Positions 55,430 to 64,000 of a stretch of DNA of 64,000 nt are shown here, piece after piece; position 1 is the first letter of the stretch, and each line of letters starts with the position of its first letter. The DNA is from an uncultured Microbulbifer sp. (GTDB taxonomy: Bacteria > Pseudomonadota > Gammaproteobacteria > Pseudomonadales > Cellvibrionaceae). Both the position numbers and the translations under genes were made by a program. Below the pieces are notes generated by a model. It had not been told where the DNA came from. It did no database searches and saw only the letters and a list, made by a program, of their open reading frames with translations. The stretch lies in NCBI RefSeq assembly GCF_947498635.1, contig NZ_CANMKV010000019.1:1-64000 (forward strand), written 5' to 3'.

Positions 55430-55508
55430 GGTTGTCCCTAAAAAATTCTTCCTGTTCGTTCTTTGAGCAATTGCTATAGCTATTGTATAGCGATTCTTTT
55501 TTCACTAA

Positions 55509-56633
55509 CTATCGCTTAAAATCAATCAACGCTTCTACTATTCGATTACATGCTTCACCATCACCGTACGGATTGTGCGCGAAACTCATTTTCTTATATG
55601 CCTCTCTGTCTGTAAGCAGAGAGGTCAGTTCCCGTGTAATAACTCCTACGTCAGTCCCCACCAGTTCCACGGTTCCAGCAGCAACCGCTTCGGGACGCTC
55701 AGTAGTATCGCGCATTACAAGCACAGGTTTTCCAAGTGAGGGAGCCTCTTCTTGTATACCTCCAGAGTCTGTAAGTATGATATTGGATTTATTCATCAAG
55801 TAAACAAATGGCAAGTAATCCAAGGGTTCAATCAGATGAATATTGTCTATACCCTTCAACAAGCGATTAACGGGTTCACGCACATTCGGATTCAAATGTA
55901 CCGGATACACTATTTGAGTGTCCGGATGCGTTTTGGCCGTGTAGGCCAGTGCCTGGCAAATACGTTCAAATCCACCACCGAAACTCTCCCGCCTATGTCC
56001 GGTCACCAAAATCAACTTCCGAGTATCATCCAGAAAGAGAAATTTTCTGGCCAGCTCTTCGGATAATGGTTGCTCACTATCCAGCTTTCGAACTACTTCT
56101 AACAAAGCATCAATTACTGTATTACCAGTAACAAAAACTTTATTCTCAGCTACCCCTTCATTTAGCAAATTTTTTTTCGAATTTTCTGTCGGAGCGAAAT
56201 GTATTTCCGCCAAAGTACCGGTAAGCTTGCGATTAGCTTCTTCCGGCCAGGGCGAATAGAGATTGCCAGTACGTAGACCAGCTTCAACATGACCGACTGG
56301 AATTTGCTGATAATATGCCGCCAACGTAGTAGCAAAAGTTGTCGCAGTATCACCATGCACAAGCACAATGTCCGGGTTAGCATCCGCCAAAACATTTCGC
56401 ATTCCCCGAAGGATACCAGTAGTCACATCCGTTAAGTCCTGGCCTGGCTTCATTAGATTTAGATCGAAGTCAGGCTTCAGTTCAAACAGACTGAGTACTT
56501 GATCAAGCATTTCCCTGTGTTGTGCAGTGACGCAGACATTTATATCGAACCGAGGATCATCTTGTAGCTTCAGGGCCAATGGTGCCATTTTAATAGCTTC
56601 TGGACGGGTTCCAAATACAATAAGTACCTTCAT
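55509..56633 (-). CDS. wecB: UDP-N-acetylglucosamine 2-epimerase (non-hydrolysing)
   Basis: Converts UDP-GlcNAc to UDP-ManNAc, the substrate of WecC. The 374-residue protein has [14 protein letters not shown] at the N-terminus, [27 protein letters not shown], and the C-terminal [21 protein letters not shown], all diagnostic. Start is preceded by ggaag. It follows the small module protein gene by 27 bases, so it is in the same operon. Confidence 0.96.
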   Translation of the reverse strand: MKVLIVFGTRPEAIKMAPLALKLQDDPRFDINVCVTAQHREMLDQVLSLFELKPDFDLNLMKPGQDLTDVTTGILRGMRNVLADANPDIVLVHGDTATTFATTLAAYYQQIPVGHVEAGLRTGNLYSPWPEEANRKLTGTLAEIHFAPTENSKKNLLNEGVAENKVFVTGNTVIDALLEVVRKLDSEQPLSEELARKFLFLDDTRKLILVTGHRRESFGGGFERICQALAYTAKTHPDTQIVYPVHLNPNVREPVNRLLKGIDNIHLIEPLDYLPFVYLMNKSNIILTDSGGIQEEAPSLGKPVLVMRDTTERPEAVAAGTVELVGTDVGVITRELTSLLTDREAYKKMSFAHNPYGDGEACNRIVEALIDFKR

Positions 56634-56660
56634 CTAAATCTTCCTTTAAAAACCAAAACC

Positions 56661-57128
56661 CTATAGCTTTTCATCCATAAGCTGGAATTCGAGCTCATGA
56701 CAACGTCGAACATATTTTTCCAATAGCCGCTGAGTTTCATCCAGCTGAGTGCATACCCTGTCGCCTAATTTAAGTTGATCGTCAAGAACTTCATAAGGGG
56801 AGACCTTTCTCACATCCATAGCGATGTCCTGCTGAGTCATCCGTGTCTTATGCCTTAGAGGCTGCACCTCACGTCCCTCACGTCGACCAAAACGTAAATA
56901 GTGCACAAGAGGATTTTCATTACTTTGAACTACATCCGGATAACTCTGTTGATAACTTTCACCACAAAATAAAACCGACGGACTACGCCCCATCCGCCAC
57001 CCATAGCGAAGATAGTGCTGCTCAGGAGTAAGTTTGATGTTTGCTATATCCGGGTGCTGGGATTTGTACCAATCAGCATCGAAGAGAGGGGAATCTATTA
57101 GCAACTGAATTTGATATTTTTCATCCAT
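56661..57128 (-). CDS. Small protein of two WYL/HY modules, 155 aa
   Basis: Residues about 12-85 consist of two copies of the W-Y...P-D...H-Y...G...(E)GR module (FDADWYKSQHPDI...HYLRYGWRMGR; SYQQSYPDVVQSNENPLVHYLRFGRREGR), followed by a helical tail of about 55 residues. There is no catalytic domain. The same module occurs in the coiled-coil protein and the double glycosyltransferase of this locus, so it may be an adaptor that docks enzymes together. It starts 2 bases after the rfbB stop with a ggaag site. Function inferred only. Confidence 0.7.
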   Translation of the reverse strand: MDEKYQIQLLIDSPLFDADWYKSQHPDIANIKLTPEQHYLRYGWRMGRSPSVLFCGESYQQSYPDVVQSNENPLVHYLRFGRREGREVQPLRHKTRMTQQDIAMDVRKVSPYEVLDDQLKLGDRVCTQLDETQRLLEKYVRRCHELEFQLMDEKL

Positions 57129-57130
57129 TA

Positions 57131-58258
57131 CTATCTTCCACCATTATTAACTTGTTTAGCTTCGAATTGAGCCGGCGTCCATTCTTGATAGCTACCGTCC
57201 TTAACAGACTTCCACCAAGTATCATTTGATAAGTACCAGTTAATCGTTTTCTGAATACCCGCTTCGAAGGTTACTTTTTGCTTAAAACCAATCTGACACA
57301 TAGCTTTTATTGAGTCTATCGCATATCTGCGGTCATGCCCTGCACGGTCGGAAACATAGGCAATCAGATCCTGTGCCTGCCCTAATCGCACCTTTTTTGC
57401 TTGAGGATATTTCTCTACTAAATGGGCATCACTGGCAAACTTTTCGTTCATTCTCTGACATATAAATTTGACAACGTCTAAATTACTCCACTGATTATTT
57501 CCGCCGATATTGTAGCACTCGCCGATCTGCCCCTTCTTGATCACCAAATCAATAGCGTGCACGTGATCAGCAACATAGAGCCAGTCACGAATCTGCTGGC
57601 CATCACCATAAATCGGCAGCGGCCTATTCTGCAGGATATTGGTGATCACGAGCGGTATTAATTTCTCTGGAAAGTGGTAGGGACCATAATTATTCGAACA
57701 GTTGCTGATGGTAACATTTAATCCGTACGTTTGATGATAAGCGCGTACTAAGTGGTCTGATGCAGCTTTACTGGCCGAATATGGACTATTAGGTGCGTAA
57801 GATGAACCCTCACTAAATGGCGGATCGTTTGGGCCCAGAGTACCAAAAACCTCGTCAGTGGAGACATGATGAAAACGATGCCTATTCTGATTTAAACCGT
57901 CATCCAACCAGATTTTCTTTGCAGCTTTGAGCAGACTATAGGTGCCAACGATATTGGTTTCAATGAACGTATCGGGGCCTGCAATAGAGCGGTCTACATG
58001 GCTCTCTGCGGCGAAGTGCACCAAAGTGTCGATCTTATGCTCCTGAAGCAATCGTTCAACTAGTCCAGTCTCACAAATATTGCCGTGATAAAAATAGAAG
58101 TTAGGTTTGTCCGCCACCAAAGCGATATTGGCTCTATTACCTGCATAGGTCAGCGTATCCAGCACAACGACCTTATCGTTCGGGTAGGCTTCCATCCAAT
58201 AATGGACAAAATTGGTACCTATAAAACCAGCACCGCCGGTGACTAGTAAATTAATCAT
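57131..58258 (-). CDS. rfbB: dTDP-glucose 4,6-dehydratase
   Basis: Second step of dTDP-L-rhamnose synthesis. NAD-binding VTGGAGFIGTNFVHYW at the N-terminus, the catalytic Tyr-x3-Lys in YSASKAASDHL, the STDEVFG segment and NNQWSNLDVV are all present in 375 residues. The gene is part of an rfbA-C-D-B set transcribed leftward, with 104 bases from the preceding rfbD. Confidence 0.96.
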   Translation of the reverse strand: MINLLVTGGAGFIGTNFVHYWMEAYPNDKVVVLDTLTYAGNRANIALVADKPNFYFYHGNICETGLVERLLQEHKIDTLVHFAAESHVDRSIAGPDTFIETNIVGTYSLLKAAKKIWLDDGLNQNRHRFHHVSTDEVFGTLGPNDPPFSEGSSYAPNSPYSASKAASDHLVRAYHQTYGLNVTISNCSNNYGPYHFPEKLIPLVITNILQNRPLPIYGDGQQIRDWLYVADHVHAIDLVIKKGQIGECYNIGGNNQWSNLDVVKFICQRMNEKFASDAHLVEKYPQAKKVRLGQAQDLIAYVSDRAGHDRRYAIDSIKAMCQIGFKQKVTFEAGIQKTINWYLSNDTWWKSVKDGSYQEWTPAQFEAKQVNNGGR

Positions 58259-58362
58259 TATATTTCTTTAGTTTCTTTTTAATTAGTCAACCAAATCAAA
58301 TCGTGCATCGTTCCCAGGTAAATTTCATCTACAAAGGAGGATCGAAATATTTTCTTGCAATC

Positions 58363-59235
58363 TTAAAGAGCAGCCTTTTCCTGCAATATCTGCCGCAATG
58401 CCTGTCGCCAGTGCTTTAGCTCTATTCCCAGCTCACTTAGAACACGGTGTTTGTCCAATACGCTATAGGCTGGGCGCGTTGCCTGAGCTGGGTAATCCAG
58501 CGACTTTACTGGCTGTATCTGAACGTGTTTATCTACTGGCAAAAGACCAACCATTTTGCTTTCTTCGTAAATCGCTACAGCAAAATCGTACCAACTCGCG
58601 ATGCCGGCATCGGTGCAGTGATAAATTCCCTTTGTTTTTGGCTTTCTCACTAGGGCATAAATGGTTTCCGCCAGAGTGCTGGAACTCGTTGGCGTGCCTA
58701 ACTGGTCTGCCACAACACTCAAACGATCGCGCTCATTCATCAAGCGCAACATAGTATTAACGAAGTTATAACCTACCTGCGCGTAAATCCAAGATGTACG
58801 GACTATGACTACTTCAGGCAGTATTTCCTGAACAGCTATTTCTCCAGCAGCTTTGCTTTTTCCGTATACAGACAAAGGCCTTATAGGATCAGTCGCTGAA
58901 TATGGACTAGACTTTTGACCATCGAATATAAAGTCGGTTGACACATGAATAAGACGGGCGCCAAACTCTTTACACGCCAAAGCTAAATTCTCAGCGCCAT
59001 AGGCATTTACTCTAAAAGCCTGCTCTGGCTCAGACTCTGCCTTGTCTACTGCCGTGTAGGCAGCAGCATTAATGACTATATCCGGCAACTCAGAGGATAC
59101 TACTTCCATAACGCTATTTCGCTGGCAAATATCCAGTTCCTTGCGGCCTAGGCCAATAAGTTCTGCACGTTGAGGTACGGACTTCCTCAGTTCACGACCC
59201 AGTTGGCCATCCTTGCCGATTAGTAAAATTTTCAT
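58363..59235 (-). CDS. rfbD: dTDP-4-dehydrorhamnose reductase
   Basis: Final step of dTDP-L-rhamnose synthesis (NADPH). The 290-residue protein has the N-terminal GKDGQLGRELRKS, INAAAYTAVDKAE, STDFIFDGQ, and YGKSKAAGE (Tyr-x3-Lys). It lies between rfbC (135 bases away) and rfbB. Confidence 0.95.
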   Translation of the reverse strand: MKILLIGKDGQLGRELRKSVPQRAELIGLGRKELDICQRNSVMEVVSSELPDIVINAAAYTAVDKAESEPEQAFRVNAYGAENLALACKEFGARLIHVSTDFIFDGQKSSPYSATDPIRPLSVYGKSKAAGEIAVQEILPEVVIVRTSWIYAQVGYNFVNTMLRLMNERDRLSVVADQLGTPTSSSTLAETIYALVRKPKTKGIYHCTDAGIASWYDFAVAIYEESKMVGLLPVDKHVQIQPVKSLDYPAQATRPAYSVLDKHRVLSELGIELKHWRQALRQILQEKAAL

Positions 59236-59370
59236 TGGTCAATCTTGGTGATTCTGGCCACTTAATGTTATGTCGCCGCTCTAGACCTTTCGGCCATATT
59301 GATTGCGGCCACAGGCAACATCTAAATTTAGGATTTACAGCAGGCCAACTTTATTAGGATAAATGAGCAA

Positions 59371-59919
59371 TCAATTTTGCATTACTATGTCTCTTAGAAA
59401 CCTACTTTCAGTATCTTTTACAGAGAGTTTGGGTAATTCACCATTAATTAATGGCCAATCTATATTAAGAGTCGGGTCATCCCAGCGTAGCGAGCATTCG
59501 TACTCCGGAAAATAATAGTCAGTGCATTTATAGACAAACTCTGCGGACTCACTAGTTACATAGAATCCATGTGCAAAACCCTCCGGTATCCAAAGTTGAC
59601 GTCGGTTCTCTGCTGAGAGTAACTCGCCAACCCACTGCCCAAAAGTAGAGGAACCACGCCGTAGGTCAACCGCCACGTCAAATACCTCTCCAGAGATAAC
59701 CCGGACCAATTTTCCCTGTGGTTGTTGACTTTGATAGTGAAGACCACGAAGTACACCCTGGGCGGATTTACTGTGATTATCCTGAACGAATACCCGCTCA
59801 CCACACGCTCGACGAAATAAATCTTGACGGTACGATTCGTAAAAGAAACCTCGCTGATCGCCTAAGATATTCGGCTCAATAACCACCACGCCAGGTATTT
59901 TAGTCTCTGTGAGTTTCAT
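59371..59919 (-). CDS. rfbC: dTDP-4-dehydrorhamnose 3,5-epimerase
   Basis: Cupin-fold epimerase of dTDP-L-rhamnose synthesis, about 182 residues. Seen are GDQRGFFYESYRQ, VQDNHSKSAQGVLRGLHYQ (catalytic His region), VDLRRGSSTFGQW and IPEGFAHGFYV. The frame extends to TTG 59949, but ATG 59919 gives the family N-terminus (MKLTETKIPGVVVIEP). It follows rfbA by 30 bases. Confidence 0.95.
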   Translation of the reverse strand: MKLTETKIPGVVVIEPNILGDQRGFFYESYRQDLFRRACGERVFVQDNHSKSAQGVLRGLHYQSQQPQGKLVRVISGEVFDVAVDLRRGSSTFGQWVGELLSAENRRQLWIPEGFAHGFYVTSESAEFVYKCTDYYFPEYECSLRWDDPTLNIDWPLINGELPKLSVKDTESRFLRDIVMQN

Positions 59920-59949
59920 GTCATTTTTACCACTGATCAACCAACTCAA

Positions 59950-60864
59950 TCACCGTCCAAAAGTATGATCTCTCAGGGACTCCTCCAACAGCTGCATCAG
60001 ATATTCACCGTAACCGCTTTTTATGAGTAATCGAGCTTGACTTTCAAGTTCATCGGCAGAAATAAAACCTTTCCGAAAGGCAACCTCTTCCGGACACGCA
60101 ATTTTCAATCCTTGGCGACGCTCAATGGCCTGGACAAAGTGAGCTGCCTCTAGCAGGTTATCGTGTGTACCAGTATCCAGCCAAGCTGAACCGCGACCCA
60201 TCAATTCAAGATTAAGCTCTTCTCTATCCAGATAGATTCGATTTAGATCAGTAATCTCTAGTTCACCCCGATGACTCGGTCGGACTTCTTTCGCCAAATC
60301 ACACACTTGGTTATCATATAAATATAGGCCTGTAACAGCGTAATTGGACTTAGGCTCTGACGGTTTTTCATCAATACTAATAACTTTGCCACGGGAGTTG
60401 AATTCAGCCACACCATAAGCACAAGGGTCCGCAACTCGGTAACCAAATATCGTAGCTCCTTGCCGGCGAGTGTCTGCTCTGTTTAATAGCTCACTAAAAT
60501 GGTCGCCATAAAAAATATTATCCCCTAAAATCAACGCACTTGGCCGATTGCCAATATGATTGCGACCAATAATGAATGCCTCAGCCAAACCATTTGGTGA
60601 GGACTGTACCGCGTAGGTAAGGCTAATGCCCCACTGGGCTCCATCACCTAACAACGTTTGAAATAAATACTGATCCTGGGGTCTAGTAATGATGAGTATT
60701 TCACGAATACCTGCCAACATTAGCGTGGTAAGTGGGTAGTAGATCATTGGCTTATCGTACACCGGCATCAGCTGCTTACTAACACCTCTAGTAAGCGGAT
60801 AAAGCCTCTCACCCTTACCGCCTGCCAGGATAATCCCCCTGCGCCCACTGTCAGTCGCCCCCAT
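59950..60864 (-). CDS. rfbA: Glucose-1-phosphate thymidylyltransferase
   Basis: First step of dTDP-L-rhamnose synthesis: dTTP plus glucose-1-P to dTDP-glucose. The nucleotidyl-transfer motif GIILAGGKGERLYPLTRGVSKQL and YDKPMIYYPLTTLMLAG are diagnostic. Start at ATG 60864 (ggaaggg upstream) rather than the TTG at 60876. About 304 residues, slightly longer than the usual 290-300. Confidence 0.95.
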   Translation of the reverse strand: MGATDSGRRGIILAGGKGERLYPLTRGVSKQLMPVYDKPMIYYPLTTLMLAGIREILIITRPQDQYLFQTLLGDGAQWGISLTYAVQSSPNGLAEAFIIGRNHIGNRPSALILGDNIFYGDHFSELLNRADTRRQGATIFGYRVADPCAYGVAEFNSRGKVISIDEKPSEPKSNYAVTGLYLYDNQVCDLAKEVRPSHRGELEITDLNRIYLDREELNLELMGRGSAWLDTGTHDNLLEAAHFVQAIERRQGLKIACPEEVAFRKGFISADELESQARLLIKSGYGEYLMQLLEESLRDHTFGR

Positions 60865-61001
60865 AATCCCTTCCAACTTTTTAACCTCACATCGGTGCAG
60901 AAGAACTTGTAATTTGGTGCTCTACTGCTGTGACCGTTTATCAGTGTGCTTCAATATCAACAAGTAGTAATACTAATTATCCTACTACTTTCTATAGCCT
61001 T
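60865..61001. other. Intergenic region, kpsD to rfbA
   Basis: 137 bases between the kpsD stop and rfbA start; may contain a secondary promoter for the nucleotide-sugar genes. No hairpin with T run was seen. Confidence 0.3.
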
Positions 61002-62636
61002 CTAAAACGATAGGACTGCCGCAGTCCCAACAGCAATACGGTACAAAATTTCGGTCACATCTTTCGTTACCTGTAATTCACTAGATTGGATTTTTGGCAT
61101 TACCATAATCTCATCACCTGGACGCAGCCTATCCCCAAGTCGATTATCAAAATCTTTGTCATCAATGCGGCTGATAGTGCCATCAAGATGTAAAATAACT
61201 AGCTCACTGCGATTTGCATTATTAGCAAAACCACCCGCTAGGTCGATATAGTTTTCTAGTGTGCGTTTTTTGTTGAAAACCAACGAAGTAGGAAAGATAA
61301 CCTCACCCACAATTGATACTGTAGAGGCCCTCAAAGGAACGACTATTTCATCACCATCCTCGAGCAACATTTCAGCAGCATTTGGATTATCGGCAATAAC
61401 AACTTGCCCCCTTGGCTCTGCCTTACGGGCCTGCCTGATAAAATTCTGTATCATCAGGGCATTATCTTTTTGTGCCGTTTTTTCCAGGTCGGTATTCGGT
61501 TGGCGAGTTAACACCTCCATCTGAAGAGCATCGAGTGAGCGATCTAGAGCTACTCGCTGCTTTATCGCTACACTTTTTCGATAAAGTTGGATAGATTTCT
61601 GATCCGCATTTTCACGAAATCTTAGCTGAGCTAAAAGCTCTTCCAGAGTCGCACCATAGGGCAGCACATAGGTTGCGGGTCCATCCAGTTCACCTGATAC
61701 CTTAATCGAAATAGATTGCACATCGTTATCACGCACTAACTCAACTTGCGCCCCAGGATAGAGCCTTGCTGTCATCGCCTCAGCCAGAGGCAAATAGTTA
61801 GCCTGTTGCACATCATTCATGACCTGAGTAATTCGTGCAAAATTAGCTTGTGGATCAGGTTTACTGACAAGTAAAATTTCACCGAGCTGGGTATAGGGGC
61901 CGATAAACTCCATTTGTGCAGCTTGTTGTACGGCGCCATCAACGGTTACTGAGCCTTTTCGGGCCCCTACCACCACCACATCACCACTACGCAATTGTAA
62001 TGGGGGCATAATGCCTTCAACCAAAAAATTGTACAGATTTACTCGCTGTATCAACTTCCCTTGACGTAAAATCTTAATATCAATAAAGCTTCCACTTTTT
62101 GGATCTATACCATCAGCACTATCCAAATAATATAGAATGGAGTCTGAACTGAAACCGTTATAAAGACCGGGATTATTGACATATCCAGTGACAAAAACCT
62201 TTACTGGCTGACTTGCCTCTAGATTGGCGTAAGCTTGAACGTTATTTTTAAAAACACGCTTTACATGACGTAATACGAAGTCGTTAAGAGCCCCATTCTT
62301 TACCCCAGCAACATGAACGGGCCCAACTTCCGGCACAAAAATATTGCCCTTGGGGTCAACAGGCAAGCTAGCACTAAAGCTGTAAGCTCCCCAAAGTTGC
62401 AAATTTATCTGGTCTCCAATGGTGATACGGTAATCTGGATTAAAACCGCTAAATGGCTGGTCCTTGAACCCCCCCTGGAAGAGCGGCTGACCGAACACCG
62501 GCACCCCAGAAGGCGGCTGCTCGGCTGGAACCGTATCATCTACCAATTGGGTTTCCAATGCAAAAGCTGTTTGACAAGCCAACGTAGCTACCAGGCCCAG
62601 ACCAAGCCCTAAATTTCTTACTTTTCCTGTAATCAT
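61002..62636 (-). CDS. kpsD: Capsule export protein KpsD-like (outer-membrane polysaccharide export)
   Basis: Periplasmic/outer-membrane component of ABC-dependent capsule export. After a signal peptide (ending near TAFA) comes the polysaccharide-export domain (YRITIGDQINLQLWGAYSFS, VDPKGNIFVPEVGPVHVAG) and at least two SLBB-type domains (VKVFVTGYVNNPGLYNGF, VSIVGEVIFPTSLVF..KTLENYIDLAGGF). At 544 residues it is the KpsD size (558) rather than Wza size. I chose ATG 62636 over a TTG at 62645. It follows kpsE on the same strand. Confidence 0.88.
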   Translation of the reverse strand: MITGKVRNLGLGLGLVATLACQTAFALETQLVDDTVPAEQPPSGVPVFGQPLFQGGFKDQPFSGFNPDYRITIGDQINLQLWGAYSFSASLPVDPKGNIFVPEVGPVHVAGVKNGALNDFVLRHVKRVFKNNVQAYANLEASQPVKVFVTGYVNNPGLYNGFSSDSILYYLDSADGIDPKSGSFIDIKILRQGKLIQRVNLYNFLVEGIMPPLQLRSGDVVVVGARKGSVTVDGAVQQAAQMEFIGPYTQLGEILLVSKPDPQANFARITQVMNDVQQANYLPLAEAMTARLYPGAQVELVRDNDVQSISIKVSGELDGPATYVLPYGATLEELLAQLRFRENADQKSIQLYRKSVAIKQRVALDRSLDALQMEVLTRQPNTDLEKTAQKDNALMIQNFIRQARKAEPRGQVVIADNPNAAEMLLEDGDEIVVPLRASTVSIVGEVIFPTSLVFNKKRTLENYIDLAGGFANNANRSELVILHLDGTISRIDDKDFDNRLGDRLRPGDEIMVMPKIQSSELQVTKDVTEILYRIAVGTAAVLSF

Positions 62637-62724
62637 TTGTGCCAATCTTTCTGAATCAATTTATATAAAGACAGGCTTAACCGCCCGCCCCATCTATCCT
62701 ATCGAATCTGGCGATAATTAGGGT

Positions 62725-63960
62725 TTACATACGATGATCGCGAATGCTGGCAACAAGCATCTTTGCAATACCAAACAATAACAATAATATTACTGCCAAG
62801 CTTGCTAGGTTATAAAGTTTATGAGGATATTCCGCCTCCTCTGCGAGAGAGGGCTGTGTTACCACCATTAAATGCTTTAACTTTCCGGAGGCCTCCATTC
62901 GAGCACTCCCCAGTGCTTTCAGAGAAGCGGCGTAGGCATCTGTAGCGAATTGTAAATCTAACTCAAGATTCTGAAAATGAGCCCCCAGTGTATTGAGACG
63001 GTGCTCACCCTCCTCATCACCTATACCCACCAGCCGAACTTTTTCTAGCTCAATTTGCTTTTCTAAGGCGCCAATCTCCGCCTGCATGGAAATTATCTGA
63101 GAGGAATCCGTATTTAGGTATGTTTTGGCTGCGGTGAGCTTGGCTCGCTGCTCGGCTAAGCGGGCTTCAAGGTTTTGAATAATACTGCTAATCCCCTTAG
63201 TTAACTCTTCAGGGCTTACCACATTATTACTATTCTGAAAATCGAGAATATCTTGCTTTGTAATACGTAACTTGCTTTGTGCAAGTTCTACCTCGTTTTT
63301 TACAAATGCTACCTGTTTATCAGCGAGTTGATTACTCACAGCATTGACAAAATCCTCAGATTTTTGTGTCACCGTCTCTATGAGCAAACGTGCAAAGATG
63401 GGGTCAAAAGCCTGTATTTCTATGGTGATGATCCCAGTGGCCTCATCGTGCCCAACGGCAGTGTGTTCTCTATAGTATGCCAGATAATCTTCCTGGGTGG
63501 CGTCCTTAGCCAAACGGGAAAACAGATCGTGGCTGCTACTTTTGTAATAATCTGCCAACTTTAACTCCTTATCCAAATAAAGAGCCATATCGAGAGATTG
63601 TATGTAGTTGACAACCAAGAAAGCATCCTGGTTATCCGCCCCCATCCCAGGAATCAAAAACCCCAACCCAGGTGAACTACCAGGAGAGGAGGCTGTATCT
63701 TTAACTATCAGCTGAGTACTGCTCACATAACGTTCAGACACCCAAAACATGTAATAAAGGCCTACCACTAGTAAAGGTAGCAGCACGAATAGCGTGAAGC
63801 CAAAATGGCGCCTGAACAGAGACCCACTACTACCCTGTTTTTTCTCGCGGGGTATACTAGCGATTAAATATCTAATTTTTAGGATGAACAATTCAAGTAT
63901 TTTGCGCACAGATTTTTTCTTTTCTGTAGACACTGAAGAGCAATTCACTTCCATATTCAT
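62725..63960 (-). CDS. kpsE: Capsule export inner-membrane protein KpsE-like
   Basis: Polysaccharide co-polymerase-type protein linking the inner-membrane ABC transporter to KpsD. Two membrane segments bracket a large periplasmic coiled-coil region: TM1 at about 53-73 (FGFTLFVLLPLLVVGLYYMF) and TM2 near 387-405 (LASLAVILLLLFGIAKML). The middle contains heptad-rich stretches (QVAFVKNEVELAQSKLRITKQ). 411 residues, a little longer than E. coli KpsE (382). Its promoter and possibly kpsM/kpsT would lie to the right, outside the window. Confidence 0.88.
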   Translation of the reverse strand: MNMEVNCSSVSTEKKKSVRKILELFILKIRYLIASIPREKKQGSSGSLFRRHFGFTLFVLLPLLVVGLYYMFWVSERYVSSTQLIVKDTASSPGSSPGLGFLIPGMGADNQDAFLVVNYIQSLDMALYLDKELKLADYYKSSSHDLFSRLAKDATQEDYLAYYREHTAVGHDEATGIITIEIQAFDPIFARLLIETVTQKSEDFVNAVSNQLADKQVAFVKNEVELAQSKLRITKQDILDFQNSNNVVSPEELTKGISSIIQNLEARLAEQRAKLTAAKTYLNTDSSQIISMQAEIGALEKQIELEKVRLVGIGDEEGEHRLNTLGAHFQNLELDLQFATDAYAASLKALGSARMEASGKLKHLMVVTQPSLAEEAEYPHKLYNLASLAVILLLLFGIAKMLVASIRDHRM

Positions 63961-64000
63961 TGCTTAAACATTCACTGCGCTTGTGATCTCATTTTTTTGC

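Overview
The window looks like a chromosomal segment of a marine gammaproteobacterium, probably of the Cellvibrionales/Microbulbifer type. That placement is an inference from gene content (Endo H-like GH18 enzyme with a TIGR01782-type TonB receptor, metE/metR, KpsC/KpsS-type capsule genes); no 16S or other taxonomic marker is present. No tRNA, rRNA, CRISPR array or insertion sequence was recognised.

Region 1 (1-24 kb) is mostly ordinary. It holds the N-terminal end of a large RHS/YD-type protein running off the left edge, a divergent pair of small genes (a TPR protein and an unknown), gcvP, a zinc-ribbon protein, and a compact glycan-scavenging unit read leftward: PAS-AraC regulator, TonB-dependent receptor, secreted Endo H-type endo-beta-N-acetylglucosaminidase. 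It continues with a small lipoprotein, purU, pepQ, a secreted amidohydrolase, the divergent metE/metR pair, a cytochrome b561 and a DeaD-type RNA helicase. Several clear intrinsic terminators separate these units.

Region 2 (22.8-64 kb) is one very large surface-polysaccharide locus, entirely on the minus strand. In transcription order it reads: kpsE- and kpsD-like export genes; rfbA, rfbC, rfbD, rfbB (dTDP-L-rhamnose); a small unknown; wecB and wecC (UDP-ManNAc, UDP-ManNAcA); a three-module glycosyltransferase; another glycosyltransferase; a pyruvyltransferase; an alpha/beta-hydrolase-like protein; a ManC/AlgA-type GDP-mannose enzyme; a methyltransferase; a 1342-residue coiled-coil protein; a 989-residue double glycosyltransferase; an AlgX/AlgJ-like acetyltransferase; a large GT2 protein; a PhyH-type dioxygenase; an SLC13/RCK transporter; a GT-B protein; kpsC; a second PhyH-type dioxygenase; and kpsS. 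KpsC and KpsS build the beta-Kdo linker of ABC-transporter-dependent (group 2-like) capsules and KpsE/KpsD form the export channel; kpsM/kpsT are not in the window and may lie beyond the right edge.

The most unusual signals are in region 2. (i) Runs of 8-11 G on the coding strand lie inside six capsule genes and look like slipped-strand (phase-variation) tracts, all in frame here. (ii) The 1342-residue protein carries ten gap-free 45-residue (135-bp) coiled-coil repeats, two of them 134/135 identical at DNA level, behind a degenerate methyltransferase-like domain; it could act as a length-variable molecular ruler or scaffold. (iii) A short W-Y...P-D...H-Y...G...E-G-R module recurs in three proteins of the locus. 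(iv) Two PhyH-family dioxygenases sit among the capsule genes. In region 1, the Endo H-like enzyme carries two tandem four-cysteine modules with identical cysteine spacing.
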